Under the pieces are notes generated by a model, which saw only the letters and a program-made list of their open reading frames with translations, had not been told where the DNA came from and ran no database searches. From Pelomonas cellulosilytica (GTDB taxonomy: Bacteria > Pseudomonadota > Gammaproteobacteria > Burkholderiales > Burkholderiaceae_C), in assembly GCF_021353265.1 (NCBI RefSeq), contig NZ_JAJTWU010000001.1, forward strand, positions 496,001 through 560,000: a stretch of 64,000 nucleotides of DNA, in the 5' to 3' direction. Below, in pieces: positions 54,066 to 64,000 of this stretch. The translations under genes and the position numbers were made by a program. Each line of letters begins with the position of its first letter. The first letter of the stretch is position 1.

Positions 54066-55853
54066 ATGGACATGTCTGCCGCGGAAAACAAGCGCGCCGC
54101 CCTGGCGCAGCTGCATTCCTCCCCTTCCCACCCACACGCCGCGGAGCTCAACGGCTCCGAGATCCTCGTTCGCTGCCTGCAGGCCGAAGGGGTTCGCCAT
54201 CTCTGGGGCTACCCCGGCGGTGCGGTGCTGTACATCTACGACGCGCTCTACAAGCAGGACAGCATCCAGCACGTGCTTGTTCGGCATGAGCAGGCCGCCG
54301 TGCACGCCGCGGATGGTTTTGCCCGCGCGACCGGCGAGGTCGGTGTTGCGCTGGTCACGTCAGGCCCGGGCGTCACGAATGCCGTCACCGGCATCGCCAC
54401 TGCCTACATGGACTCGATCCCGATGGTCATCATCACGGGTCAGGTCCCAAGTGCCGCCATTGGCCTGGACGCGTTTCAGGAGTGCGACACCGTCGGCATC
54501 ACGCGGCCCATCGTCAAGCACAACTTCCTCGTGAAGGACGTGCGTGACCTGGCGACGACGCTGAAGAAGGCCTTCCACATCGCCCGCACCGGTCGTCCCG
54601 GCCCGGTCGTTGTGGACATTCCCAAGGACGTGTCGCTGGCTCGCACGGCCTTCAGCTACCCGGACCGTATCGAGATGCGCTCCTACAACCCGGCGAAGAA
54701 GGGGCACAGCGGCCAGATCCGCAAGGCGGTGCAGCTGCTGCTGCAGGCCAAGCGCCCTTATATCTACACGGGCGGCGGCGTCATCCTGGGCGAGGCGACG
54801 GCCGAGCTGCGTCAGCTCGTCGACCTGCTGGGCTTTCCGTGCACGAACACGTTGATGGGCCTCGGCGCGATGCCCGGCACCGATCCGCGCTTCCTCGGCA
54901 TGCTGGGCATGCACGGCACCTACGAAGCCAACATGACGATGCAGCACTGCGACGTGCTGCTGGCCGTGGGCGCGCGCTTCGATGACCGCGTTATCGGCAA
55001 TCCGCGTCATTTCGCGCAGGTGGAGCGCAAGATCATCCACGTGGACATCGACCCGTCGTCGATCTCCAAACGCGTGCGCGTGGACATCCCCATCGTCGGC
55101 GACGTGAAGGACGTGCTGCAGGAGCTGATCGCCCAGATCAAGGAAGCCCAGGCCAAGCCGGATGCGAACGCCGTCAACGCTTGGTGGAGCCAGATCAATG
55201 AATGGCGCCGCCGCGACTGCCTTGCGTTCAAGGACTCGACCGAGGTCATCAAGCCGCAAATGGTCGTGGACACGCTCTGGCGCCTCACGCGCGATCGCGA
55301 CACCTACATCACGTCCGACGTCGGCCAGCACCAGATGTGGGCTGCGCAGTACTACCGCTTCGACGAGCCGCGCCGCTGGATCAACTCCGGCGGCCTGGGC
55401 ACGATGGGTGTGGGTCTGCCGTACGCGATGGGCATCAAGCTGGCCAAGCCGGAGTCGGATGTGTTCTGCATCACCGGCGAGGGCAGCATCCAGATGTGCA
55501 TCCAGGAGCTGTCGACCTGCTTCCAGTACAAAACGCCGGTCAAGATCGTCTCGCTGAACAACCGCTACCTGGGCATGGTGCGGCAGTGGCAGCAGCTCGA
55601 CTACGAGGGCCGCTACTCGCACAGCTACATGGACGCGCTGCCCGACTTCGTGAAGCTGGCCGAGGCCTACGGCCACGTCGGCCTGCTCGTCGAGAAGCCG
55701 TCCGACGTGGAAGGGGCGCTGAAGGAAGCCATGCGGTTGAAGGACCGCACCGTGTTCCTGGACATCCGCACCGACCCGACCGAGAACGTCTGGCCCATGG
55801 TCAAGGCGGGCAAGGGCATCTCCGAAATGCTGCTGGGTTCGGAAGACCTGTGA
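54066..55853 (+). CDS. ilvB: acetolactate synthase large subunit
   Basis: A 595-residue ThDP-dependent enzyme making acetolactate or acetohydroxybutyrate for valine, leucine and isoleucine. VRHEQAAVHAADGFARA has the catalytic Glu, and ITGQVPSAAIGLDAFQECD is the conserved middle motif. GEGSIQMCIQELSTCFQYK with following NNRYLGMV binds Mg-ThDP. AGAGGTT lies just before the ATG. First of ilvB-ilvN-ilvC. A variable N-terminal extension of about 25 residues precedes the conserved domain. Confidence 0.95.
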   Translation: MDMSAAENKRAALAQLHSSPSHPHAAELNGSEILVRCLQAEGVRHLWGYPGGAVLYIYDALYKQDSIQHVLVRHEQAAVHAADGFARATGEVGVALVTSGPGVTNAVTGIATAYMDSIPMVIITGQVPSAAIGLDAFQECDTVGITRPIVKHNFLVKDVRDLATTLKKAFHIARTGRPGPVVVDIPKDVSLARTAFSYPDRIEMRSYNPAKKGHSGQIRKAVQLLLQAKRPYIYTGGGVILGEATAELRQLVDLLGFPCTNTLMGLGAMPGTDPRFLGMLGMHGTYEANMTMQHCDVLLAVGARFDDRVIGNPRHFAQVERKIIHVDIDPSSISKRVRVDIPIVGDVKDVLQELIAQIKEAQAKPDANAVNAWWSQINEWRRRDCLAFKDSTEVIKPQMVVDTLWRLTRDRDTYITSDVGQHQMWAAQYYRFDEPRRWINSGGLGTMGVGLPYAMGIKLAKPESDVFCITGEGSIQMCIQELSTCFQYKTPVKIVSLNNRYLGMVRQWQQLDYEGRYSHSYMDALPDFVKLAEAYGHVGLLVEKPSDVEGALKEAMRLKDRTVFLDIRTDPTENVWPMVKAGKGISEMLLGSEDL

Positions 55854-56017
55854 ACCGTCTGAAGCCGCGGGTCCTGGCGAGGGTTACCGCCCTCGCCGAG
55901 GCCTCCGGCGGATGACGGGCGCAGCCGACACCACGCAATTCCTCAACGATTCGAACCCGCCGCCAAGGCACCGTGGTCACCGCCACGGCCGCTGAAGAGC
56001 GCGAAGGACGATTCCCC

Positions 56018-57552
<1,535 letters not shown>

Positions 57553-57572
57553 GCTGCGTCCGCAGCACGACG

Positions 57573-57596
57573 AGGCCGGCGCAAGCCGGCCTTTTT
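57573..57596 (+). terminator. intrinsic terminator after ilvC
   Basis: AGGCCGGC at 57573-57580 pairs with GCCGGCCT at 57585-57592 around GCAA, followed by TTTTGC. Confidence 0.88.
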
Positions 57597-57600
57597 GCTT

Positions 57601-58014
57601 TCAGAGTCGGGCGATCGTCGCGCTGTCCGGCTCGCCGCTGTAGAACGCGTCCAGCGCCTGGCGGAACAGGTTGCCCGGTGTGCCGCTGACGGCGTCGAAC
57701 AGCGTCAGGCAGGATCGCAGTTTCATCGCGTCCACGTCGCCCAACATGCTGACAGCCGAGCGGTCGGTGTGCGCAAGCAGGGCCTGCACGCACGCCTCAA
57801 GTCGCGGCCGCAGCACCGGATGGGCAAGGTAGGCCTGCGCTTCGGCGCGCCCGTCGATGCCGTACTCGCGAGCCGTGGCACTGCGGCCCAGGCCGCGCAG
57901 TTGCGGCAGCACGAACCAGATCCAGTGCCCGTGCTTCTGTCCGGCGCGCAGCTCGGCCAGAGCGTGCTCATAGACGCCGGCCTGGGCGCGAACGAAACGG
58001 TCGAGCGCATCCAT
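57601..58014 (-). CDS. DUF1810 family protein
   Basis: A 137-residue soluble protein: RFVRAQAGVYEHALAELRAG, KHGHWIWFVLPQLRGLG and SAVSMLGDVDAMKLRSCLTLF are DUF1810 marks. The function of the family is not established. It ends just after the ilvC terminator on the opposite strand, and is preceded by the next gene at a 3-base gap, so the two are cotranscribed. Confidence 0.85.
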   Translation of the reverse strand: MDALDRFVRAQAGVYEHALAELRAGQKHGHWIWFVLPQLRGLGRSATAREYGIDGRAEAQAYLAHPVLRPRLEACVQALLAHTDRSAVSMLGDVDAMKLRSCLTLFDAVSGTPGNLFRQALDAFYSGEPDSATIARL

Positions 58015-58017
58015 CGC

Positions 58018-58509
58018 TCAAGTATCAACGCGGATGAACTGCATGCGCCAGTTTGTTTCCCAGGTGGCGCCGGCGTCGGCGGAGAAGGCCTGGTCCCAAC
58101 GCGGATGACCGTCCGCGCCGATCTGCCAGATGAAGCGGATGCGGATGGGGCGGCCCTCGAACTGATCGTCGGCGTAGAACCGGCCCACGCCGCCTTCGAA
58201 GCGGCCGCGCACCGGTACATCTAGCGTATGCGGCGCCCGGCCATCGAGCCACCAAATCGCCCATTCAGCCGTTGCAGAATCGAAGGATCGCAACGCGACC
58301 GCGCGGTAGTCGCCGCCAGGCAAGTGGAGCAGGTTGTCCTCGATGTTGCCGCGCCCGCCGAGGATGTTGTGCGTGCAGGTGCGACCCTCGAAGTGCGTCC
58401 AATCCTCGCAGCCGGCAAGCCGCTCGTTGAGGCGCTCGTGCAGGACGCGCCAGTCGCCGAGGATGAAGTCGAAGTCGGGCGGGGCGGTGGTGTCGCGGGG
58501 CAGCGGCAT
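58018..58509 (-). CDS. DUF1579-like hypothetical protein
   Basis: A 163-residue soluble protein with a lipocalin-like beta pattern: FDFILGDWRVLHERLNERL at the start, GGRGNIEDNLLHLPGG, TAEWAIWWLDGR and WETNWRMQFIR. The FxxLxGxW opening recalls DUF1579-type proteins. No function is assigned. It forms a two-gene unit with the DUF1810 gene and is divergent from pssA. Confidence 0.7.
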   Translation of the reverse strand: MPLPRDTTAPPDFDFILGDWRVLHERLNERLAGCEDWTHFEGRTCTHNILGGRGNIEDNLLHLPGGDYRAVALRSFDSATAEWAIWWLDGRAPHTLDVPVRGRFEGGVGRFYADDQFEGRPIRIRFIWQIGADGHPRWDQAFSADAGATWETNWRMQFIRVDT

Positions 58510-58602
58510 GGCAGGCCTCTTAGGCGAAACGGTAACGCAGTCATGCTAGGTCGACTGACGGGCGAGACTTGTCAGCAGGGCGCTGCGCTATCCTGCCGCC
58601 CC

Positions 58603-59427
58603 ATGACCCCTGACCCCATCGAGGACGACGAGTCCAGTCTCGCCGTCCGCCCCCGCCGTAAAGGCATCTACGCCCTGCCCAACGCCATCACGCTGGGCGC
58701 GCTCTTCAGCGCCTTCTACGCCATCGTCATGGCCATGAACGGCCGCTTCGAGGTGGCCTGCGTGGCCATCTTCGCGGCCGCCGTGCTCGACAGCCTGGAC
58801 GGCCGCGTCGCCCGCATGACCAACACGCAGTCCGCCTTCGGCGAACAGATGGACAGCCTGTCCGACATGGTGGCCTTCGGCGCCGCGCCGGCTTTGATCG
58901 TCTACATGTGGGCGCTGAAGGACATGGGCAAGCCGGGCTGGATCCCGGCCTTCGTCTACATCGCCGGCGCGGCGCTGCGACTCGCGCGCTTCAACGTCAA
59001 CATCGGCGTCGTCGACAAGCGCTACTTCCAGGGCCTGCCCAGCCCGGCGGCCGCGGCGCTCGTCATCGGCCTGATCTGGAGCGTGGTCGATGGCGCCGAG
59101 AGCCCGCGCGTGCCGCCGGGCAGCTGGATCGCCTGGGTGGCCTACGGCGTGACGCTGTTCGCCGGCCTTTCGATGGTGACGAATGCGCCCTTCTACAGCT
59201 TCAAAGTGTTCGACCGCCGGCGCAGCGTGCCGTTCATCGTGCTGGTCGTCATCATGCTGGGCATCGGCCTCGCGGCGCTGGACCCGGCGCGAGTGTTGTT
59301 CGGGGTTTTCTGCGTCTACGGCCTCTCCGGCTACGTCATCTACGGGTGGCGCAAGGCGAAAGGAAAACCGGTGAGCGTGATCTCGACCAGTACTGACGAG
59401 CCCGATGAACGTGGCTTGCACCAGTAG
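58603..59427 (+). CDS. pssA: CDP-diacylglycerol-serine O-phosphatidyltransferase
   Basis: A 274-residue integral membrane enzyme making phosphatidylserine, the precursor of phosphatidylethanolamine. The CDP-alcohol phosphotransferase motif DGx2ARx8Gx3Dx3D is intact in DGRVARMTNTQSAFGEQMDS and the following LSD. About eight hydrophobic segments are visible. The start ATG is at 58603. It stands between ilvC and leuA, and its 3' end contains the probable leuA promoter. Confidence 0.92.
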   Translation: MTPDPIEDDESSLAVRPRRKGIYALPNAITLGALFSAFYAIVMAMNGRFEVACVAIFAAAVLDSLDGRVARMTNTQSAFGEQMDSLSDMVAFGAAPALIVYMWALKDMGKPGWIPAFVYIAGAALRLARFNVNIGVVDKRYFQGLPSPAAAALVIGLIWSVVDGAESPRVPPGSWIAWVAYGVTLFAGLSMVTNAPFYSFKVFDRRRSVPFIVLVVIMLGIGLAALDPARVLFGVFCVYGLSGYVIYGWRKAKGKPVSVISTSTDEPDERGLHQ

Positions 59428-59443
59428 CCTTTCGTGCTAGATT
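59416..59443 (+). promoter_or_regulatory. predicted sigma-70 promoter of the leu leader
   Basis: TTGCAC (59416-59421) and TAGATT (59438-59443) are spaced by 16 bases and overlap the pssA stop. Transcription would start near 59450, almost at the leader-peptide ATG. Confidence 0.45.
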
Positions 59444-59451
59444 CCGTTCCT

Positions 59452-59508
59452 ATGAATTTCGCGCTCGGCCTGCTGCTACTAGCCCTAGAGGAACCACGGG
59501 TTCGCTAG
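59452..59508 (+). CDS. leucine-rich leader peptide controlling leuA
   Basis: The 18-codon frame MNFALGLLLLALEEPRVR has six Leu codons, including CTG CTG CTA CTA GCC CTA; CTA is a rare codon in this GC-rich sequence. It stands between pssA and leuA. The RNA can fold a hairpin over the codons and stop (ACTAGC 59478-59483 with GCTAGT 59504-59509, GAACC 59491-59495 with GGTTC 59499-59503). A terminator follows at 59537-59575. This is the layout of a leucine attenuator: a ribosome stalled at Leu codons would prevent termination. Confidence 0.8.
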   Translation: MNFALGLLLLALEEPRVR

Positions 59509-59536
59509 TCAGTCACGCCTTCGCACATCTGACCCC

Positions 59537-59575
59537 AACGGCCCGTTTGCAACCGCAGCGGGCCGTTCGTGTTTT
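59537..59575 (+). terminator. attenuator terminator upstream of leuA
   Basis: AACGGCCCG at 59537-59545 pairs perfectly with CGGGCCGTT at 59559-59567, followed by CGTGTTTT. It lies after the Leu-rich leader frame and before leuA. A competing pairing GTCAG (59508-59512)/CTGAC (59529-59533) is available. Confidence 0.8.
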
Positions 59576-59608
59576 CCAAGGCTGCCGGTTGCGCCACCCC
59601 ACTGACGG

Positions 59609-61306
59609 ATGGACACCATGTTGAAGCAACCGCAGCGCAAGTACCGCGCCTTCGCCCCGATCGCCTTGCCGGACCGCACCTGGCCCGACGCCGTGCTGAC
59701 GCGCGCGCCGATCTGGCTGAGCACCGACCTGCGCGACGGCAACCAAGCGCTCATCGAGCCGATGGACATTGCCCGCAAGCTGCGCATGTTCCAGCAGCTC
59801 GTGAAGATCGGCTTCAAGGAAATCGAGGTCGGCTTTCCGTCGGCATCGCAGACCGAATTCGACTTCATCCGTCTGCTCATCGACGGCGGCCACATCCCCG
59901 AAGACGTGACCATCCAGGTGCTGACGCAGGCGCGCGCCCACCTGATCGACCGGACCTTCGAGTCGCTGCACGGTGCCAAGCGCGTCATCGTCCACGTCTA
60001 CAACGCCGTCGCGCCCATCATGCGTCGTGTCGTGCTGGGACAGGACGAGGACGGCATCGTCGAGTTGGCTTCTTCGCATGCCCGCCAGATCAAGGAACTG
60101 GCCGCCGCGCGGCCGGGCACTGACTGGCGCTTCGAATACTCGCCCGAGATGTTTTCCGGCACGGAGCTGGCGTTCAGCAAGCGCGTCGTCGATGCCGTCA
60201 CTGCCGTTTGGGCGCCGACGCCTGAGCGCAAGTGCATCATCAACCTGCCGTCCACCGTCGAGCACAGCACGCCCAATGTCTTCGCCGACATGATTGAGTG
60301 GATGCACCGCCACCTCGAGCGCCGCGACAGCATCGTGCTGTCGGTGCACCCGCACAACGACCGTGGCACCGGCACGGCGGCCGGTGAGTTCGCGCTGATG
60401 GCCGGCGCCGACCGCGTCGAGGGCTGCCTGTTCGGCAACGGCGAGCGCACCGGCAATGTCGACCTCGTCAACATCGCACTGAATCTCTACACCCAGGGTG
60501 TGGACCCGCAGCTGGACTTCTCGGACATCGACGAGGTGCGCCGCTGCGTTGAACACTGCACGCAGATCCCGGTCCACCCACGCCATCCGTACGTGGGCGA
60601 TCTCGTGTACACATCCTTCTCCGGCTCCCACCAGGACGCCATCAAGAAGGCCTTCGCAGCACGCCAGGACGGCGACGTCTGGGACATGCCCTATCTGCCC
60701 ATTGATCCCAAGGACCTGGGCCGCAGCTACGACGCCGTCATCCGCGTCAACAGCCAGTCCGGCAAGGGCGGCATTGCCTACCTGCTGGAGGCCGAGTACG
60801 GGCTTGAGCTGCCGCGCCGCCTGCAGATCGAGTTCAGCCAGGTCGTGCAGCGCGTCATGGATGACGCCGGCAAGGAGCTGACGGCGGCCGATATTTACGC
60901 CATCTTCGAGCGTGAGTACGGCATCGGCAGCGCGGCGGCGTCGGTCGTGCAGCCCCAGATGACCGAAGTGGCCGGCGGCGCGATGCGGCTGTCCGCCGAG
61001 GTCGTGTTGGGCGGCTGGATGGGCCATGTGCAAGGCGAGGGCAACGGCCCGATCGATGCCTTCGTCAACGCGCTGTCTGCGCGGCTGGGCCAGGAAGTGC
61101 GCGTGCTGGACTACCACGAGCACGCCATCGGTAGCGGTGCGGACGCGCGTGCCGTGGCCTATCTGGAGATCCGCATCGGCGATCAGACGCGCCACGGCGT
61201 GGGCATCGATGGCAGCATCGTGCGTGCATCCATGCAGGCCGTGCTGTCGGGCCTGTCCCGTGCGCCGGTGACGGTGCCCCAACAACGAGAGGAAAACGTG
61301 CGATGA
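59609..61306 (+). CDS. leuA: 2-isopropylmalate synthase, long (type II-like) form
   Basis: A 565-residue enzyme condensing 2-oxoisovalerate with acetyl-CoA. [16 protein letters not shown] is the HMGL-like N-terminal signature with metal-binding Asp, and [20 protein letters not shown] provides the HxH zinc ligands. [14 protein letters not shown] follows. A C-terminal LeuA regulatory domain spans about 430-555. Length and the [13 protein letters not shown] segment match the LeuA2 family. In-frame ATGs at 59609 and 59618 are both possible. It overlaps a second, distinct leuA by 4 bases. Confidence 0.93.
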   Translation: MDTMLKQPQRKYRAFAPIALPDRTWPDAVLTRAPIWLSTDLRDGNQALIEPMDIARKLRMFQQLVKIGFKEIEVGFPSASQTEFDFIRLLIDGGHIPEDVTIQVLTQARAHLIDRTFESLHGAKRVIVHVYNAVAPIMRRVVLGQDEDGIVELASSHARQIKELAAARPGTDWRFEYSPEMFSGTELAFSKRVVDAVTAVWAPTPERKCIINLPSTVEHSTPNVFADMIEWMHRHLERRDSIVLSVHPHNDRGTGTAAGEFALMAGADRVEGCLFGNGERTGNVDLVNIALNLYTQGVDPQLDFSDIDEVRRCVEHCTQIPVHPRHPYVGDLVYTSFSGSHQDAIKKAFAARQDGDVWDMPYLPIDPKDLGRSYDAVIRVNSQSGKGGIAYLLEAEYGLELPRRLQIEFSQVVQRVMDDAGKELTAADIYAIFEREYGIGSAAASVVQPQMTEVAGGAMRLSAEVVLGGWMGHVQGEGNGPIDAFVNALSARLGQEVRVLDYHEHAIGSGADARAVAYLEIRIGDQTRHGVGIDGSIVRASMQAVLSGLSRAPVTVPQQREENVR

Positions 61307-62844
61307 CCGACAAACTGATCATCTTCGACACCACGCTGCGCGACGGCGAGCAGTCGCCCGGCGCGTCCATGACGCGCGAGGAGAAGCTGCGCATCGCCCG
61401 CCAGCTGGAACGCATGCGCGTGGATGTCATCGAGGCCGGCTTCGCCGCATCGAGCAACGGCGACTTCGAGGCCGTGAAGGCCATTGCCGCAGCCGTGAAG
61501 GACAGCACCGTTTGCTCGCTGGCCCGCGCCAACGACCGAGACATCTCGCGCGCTGCCGAGGCGCTGGCCGGCGCGAACCGCGCGCGCATCCATACCTTCA
61601 TCGCCACCAGCGAACTCCATATGGAGAAGAAGCTGCGCATGACGCGTGAGCAGGTGCTGGAGCAGGCGACGCTGGCCGTGCGCTTTGCGCGCAATCTGTG
61701 CGGCGACATCGAGTTCTCTCCCGAGGATGGCTACCGCTCCGACATCGACTTCCTGGCCCGTGTCTGCGAGTCCGTCATCCAGGAAGGCGCCGGCACGATC
61801 AACATCCCCGACACCGTTGGCTATGCCATCCCCGAGCTGTACGGTGACTTCATCCGCCGCCTGCGCGAGAAGGTGCCGAACAGTGACAAGGCGATCTGGA
61901 GTGTGCACTGCCACAACGACCTGGGCATGGCGGTGGCCAACTCGCTGGCTGGCGTGAAGATTGGCGGTGCGCGGCAGATCGAGTGCACGATCAACGGCCT
62001 GGGCGAACGCGCCGGCAACTGTTCGCTCGAAGAAGTCGTCATGGCCGTGCGCACACGGCGCGACTACTTCGGCCTGGACGTCGGTATCGAGACGTCGCAG
62101 ATCGTGCCGGTCTCCAAGCTCGTGTCGCAGACGACCGGCTTCGTCATCCAGCCGAACAAGGCGGTGGTCGGCGCCAATGCGTTCGCGCACGCGTCGGGCA
62201 TCCACCAGGACGGCGTGCTGAAAGCCCGCGACACCTACGAGATCATGCGCGCCGAGGACGTGGGCTGGGCCGCCAACAAGATCGTGCTCGGCAAGCTGTC
62301 GGGCCGCAACGCTTTCAAGCAGCGCCTGCAGGAGCTGGGCATCCAACTGGAGAGCGAGGCCGAGGTCAACGCGGCCTTCGTGCGCTTCAAGGACTTGGCC
62401 GACCGCAAGAACGAAATCTTTGACGAGGACATCATCGCCCTTGTCATGGACGAGTCGGTCACGGCAGAGCAGGAGCATTTCCGGCTGCTGTCGCTGTCGC
62501 AGCGCAGCGAGACCGGCGAGCGGCCGCATGCGGCGGTCGTTTTTGCGGTGGGTGCCGAGGAACATCGCGCGGAGAGCGACGGCAACGGCCCGGTGGACGC
62601 GACGCTGCGCGCCATCGAGTCGGTCGTCGTGTCTGGCGCCGAGATGCTGCTGTACTCGGTCAACGCGATCACTGGCGGCAGCACCGAGGCGCAGGGTGAA
62701 GTCACCGTGCGGCTGCAGCACGCAGGCCGTGTCGTCAACGGCGTTGGGGCGGACCCGGACATCGTCGTCGCGTCCGCCAAGGCCTACTTGTCGGCGCTGA
62801 ACAAGCTGCAGAGCAAGACGGAGCGCGTGGCGGCGCAGGGTTGA
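61303..62844 (+). CDS. leuA: 2-isopropylmalate synthase, type I
   Basis: A 513-residue enzyme. [16 protein letters not shown] is the classic signature, [19 protein letters not shown] has the metal histidines, and [17 protein letters not shown] the Gly-rich motif. [12 protein letters not shown] matches isopropylmalate synthases rather than citramalate synthases. The C-terminal allosteric domain is present. ATG overlaps the previous stop (ATGA), so both isozymes are made from one transcript. The two proteins are only distantly alike. Confidence 0.93.
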   Translation: MTDKLIIFDTTLRDGEQSPGASMTREEKLRIARQLERMRVDVIEAGFAASSNGDFEAVKAIAAAVKDSTVCSLARANDRDISRAAEALAGANRARIHTFIATSELHMEKKLRMTREQVLEQATLAVRFARNLCGDIEFSPEDGYRSDIDFLARVCESVIQEGAGTINIPDTVGYAIPELYGDFIRRLREKVPNSDKAIWSVHCHNDLGMAVANSLAGVKIGGARQIECTINGLGERAGNCSLEEVVMAVRTRRDYFGLDVGIETSQIVPVSKLVSQTTGFVIQPNKAVVGANAFAHASGIHQDGVLKARDTYEIMRAEDVGWAANKIVLGKLSGRNAFKQRLQELGIQLESEAEVNAAFVRFKDLADRKNEIFDEDIIALVMDESVTAEQEHFRLLSLSQRSETGERPHAAVVFAVGAEEHRAESDGNGPVDATLRAIESVVVSGAEMLLYSVNAITGGSTEAQGEVTVRLQHAGRVVNGVGADPDIVVASAKAYLSALNKLQSKTERVAAQG

Positions 62845-63159
62845 GCGGGTGTGACGGGTGTCACGCGGCCCGGGACCGTTACCGGGCTGCGTGCAATCTG
62901 GCGCGGAAACACCCCGGTCCTCGGCGACCCGAACGGCGGGCCGCCCCTCAGAATCGCGACCACGACCCGCCTTCGGCAGTCGGGTGCAGCGCACTGTAGC
63001 GCTCCGGGCTCTCCCGGATGACAGCACCTTGTCAGCCGGGGCCTACTGTGGAGCGTTTGCTGCGCTGCAAGATGGAAAGAGCCGGCCACCGTCCTTGAAT
63101 GCATCCCCAGATTCGCCGTTTGGAGAGTGCACTTGAGGAATGTTGCTTAAGTTCTTATG
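62845..63159. other. intergenic region between leuA and the PBP7 gene
   Basis: Contains no convincing gene. GCCCGG and CCGGGC around 62871-62892 could form a weak hairpin after leuA, but no T-run follows. The GC content drops sharply after 63100 toward the promoter. Confidence 0.4.
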
Positions 63160-63188
63160 TTGTCAGTGTTTTTGGCGTCACTTACACT
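63160..63188 (+). promoter_or_regulatory. predicted sigma-70 promoter of the PBP7 gene
   Basis: TTGTCA (63160-63165) and TACACT (63183-63188) are separated by 17 bases in an AT-rich patch. The start point would lie near 63195, about 20 bases before the TTG start codon. Confidence 0.6.
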
Positions 63189-63213
63189 GCCGCCCTGCTG
63201 TTTGGGGACCCCG

Positions 63214-64000
63214 TTGAAGACATTTGCCGCCGCCCTCCTGAGCCTCAGCCTGACGGTCGCACTGCCCGGCGTCGCGTCGGCTGCCTCCGACACCAAGCCC
63301 AAGGCCACCAAGACCTCCGCCAAGACGGTCGCTCCCACGCGCAAGGTGCGCTCCGTCGTGCTGCGCAAGACGGCGGTGGCCGCGACGCCGGCCGTCGCGA
63401 CGTTCGGCCAGGTCGCCGGCCTGCACGAGGTGGATGACCCGCTGTCGTTGAAGTCCAGCGTCGCCTATGTGCTGGACCAGAACACCAACGAGGTGCTGTT
63501 CTCCAAGAACCCGCAGGCCGTGCTGCCGATCGCGTCGATCACCAAGCTTATGACGGCGCTGGTCGTCGTCGAGTCGGGCCTGCCGATGGACGAGAAGCTG
63601 ACGGTGACCGAGGAAGACCGCGATACCGAGAAGAACACCGGCTCGCGCCTGGCCTTCGGCACGACGCTGACGCGCGGCGACATGCTGCACCTGGCGCTGA
63701 TGTCCAGCGAGAACCGCGCCGCCCACGCGCTGGGCCGCAACTATCCCGGAGGCCTCGAGGCTTTCGTAGCCGCGATGAACGCCAAGGCGATCAGCCTGGG
63801 AATGGCCGACACGCACTATGTCGAACCCACAGGCCTGTCCAGCCGCAACCAGAGCAGTGCGGCCGATTTGGCCAAGCTCGTCAACGTGACGAGTCAGGTG
63901 CCGTTGCTGCGCGACCTGTCGACGTCGCGCGAGGCGCGTGTCGCGCTGGGCAAGCGGCTGGTGCAGTTCCGTTCCACCAACGGTCTGCTGTCCAACCCGC
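63214..64000 (+). CDS. pbpG: D-alanyl-D-alanine endopeptidase PBP7-type (partial)
   Basis: 262 codons are visible; the gene runs off the window. TTG at 63214 begins a signal peptide (MKTFAAALLSLSLTVALPG), with GGGGA just upstream; no ATG gives a signal peptide. A basic Lys/Thr linker follows. The peptidase S11 domain has SITK (Ser108 nucleophile, Lys111) and the SEN triad motif in MSSENRAAH; the KTG motif lies beyond the window. It trims periplasmic peptidoglycan cross-links. Confidence 0.88.
   Translation, partial: MKTFAAALLSLSLTVALPGVASAASDTKPKATKTSAKTVAPTRKVRSVVLRKTAVAATPAVATFGQVAGLHEVDDPLSLKSSVAYVLDQNTNEVLFSKNPQAVLPIASITKLMTALVVVESGLPMDEKLTVTEEDRDTEKNTGSRLAFGTTLTRGDMLHLALMSSENRAAHALGRNYPGGLEAFVAAMNAKAISLGMADTHYVEPTGLSSRNQSSAADLAKLVNVTSQVPLLRDLSTSREARVALGKRLVQFRSTNGLLSNP

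Overview
This window is a GC-rich chromosomal segment whose gene content and order point to a betaproteobacterium of the order Burkholderiales, most plausibly near Rubrivivax/Roseateles/Leptothrix. The main reasons are a phaC-phaA-phaB operon with a class I PHA synthase, a glnA-(small secreted protein)-ntrB-ntrC block, and the ilvB-ilvN-ilvC-(...)-pssA-leuA order. The genus is inference. No rRNA, tRNA, CRISPR array, intact insertion sequence or prophage is seen.

Layout. 1-2257: end of a membrane protein gene, a Nudix hydrolase, maiA-pgeF and a small membrane protein. 2320-6120: phaCAB behind a sigma-54-type promoter. 6135-9877: a minus-strand operon (DCC-family thiol protein, membrane protein, SDR, DoxX-like, DUF2269) and a GbsR/MarR regulator that share one palindromic operator. 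9930-11250: poorly conserved genes and a miniature inverted-repeat element. 11251-16675: AIM24 family protein, beta-propeller protein, then a four-gene overlapping operon (NodB hydrolase, fatty-acid hydroxylase, EI24 membrane protein, CinA-like protein). 16656-21479: nitrogen control (glnA with NtrC site and sigma-54 promoter, ntrB, ntrC). 22108-27806: assimilatory nitrite reductase operon nirB-nirD-nirC-(phosphatase/kinase), preceded by an NtrC site, a sigma-54 promoter and a leader containing an intrinsic terminator. 27994-28501: decayed two-component pair. 28498-37541: MBL hydrolase, def, FecR/DUF6600 protein, tesA and an ABC ATPase, msrB-yciB-bolA-ppi operon, acyl-CoA ligase. 37627-42132: degenerate GGDEF protein and an ECF sigma/Ser-Thr kinase/unknown-protein cluster. 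42166-51056: J-domain protein, proton-pumping and soluble pyrophosphatases, acyltransferase-like protein, nadE-glnB, LysE exporter with AraC regulator. 51092-53831: sigma factor-DUF3619-DUF3106-RDD-dgkA operon. 54066-62844: branched-chain amino-acid genes ilvBNC, pssA, and two tandem 2-isopropylmalate synthase genes behind a leucine leader-peptide attenuator. 63160-64000: promoter and start of a PBP7-type endopeptidase.

How it works together. Nitrogen status is a recurring theme: NtrB/NtrC and PII (glnB) are encoded here, and the glnA and nirB promoters carry matching sigma-54 elements with correctly spaced NtrC half-sites. The phaC promoter has the same sigma-54 signature, suggesting that carbon storage is tied to an RpoN activator. 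Leucine synthesis appears to be controlled by ribosome-mediated attenuation.
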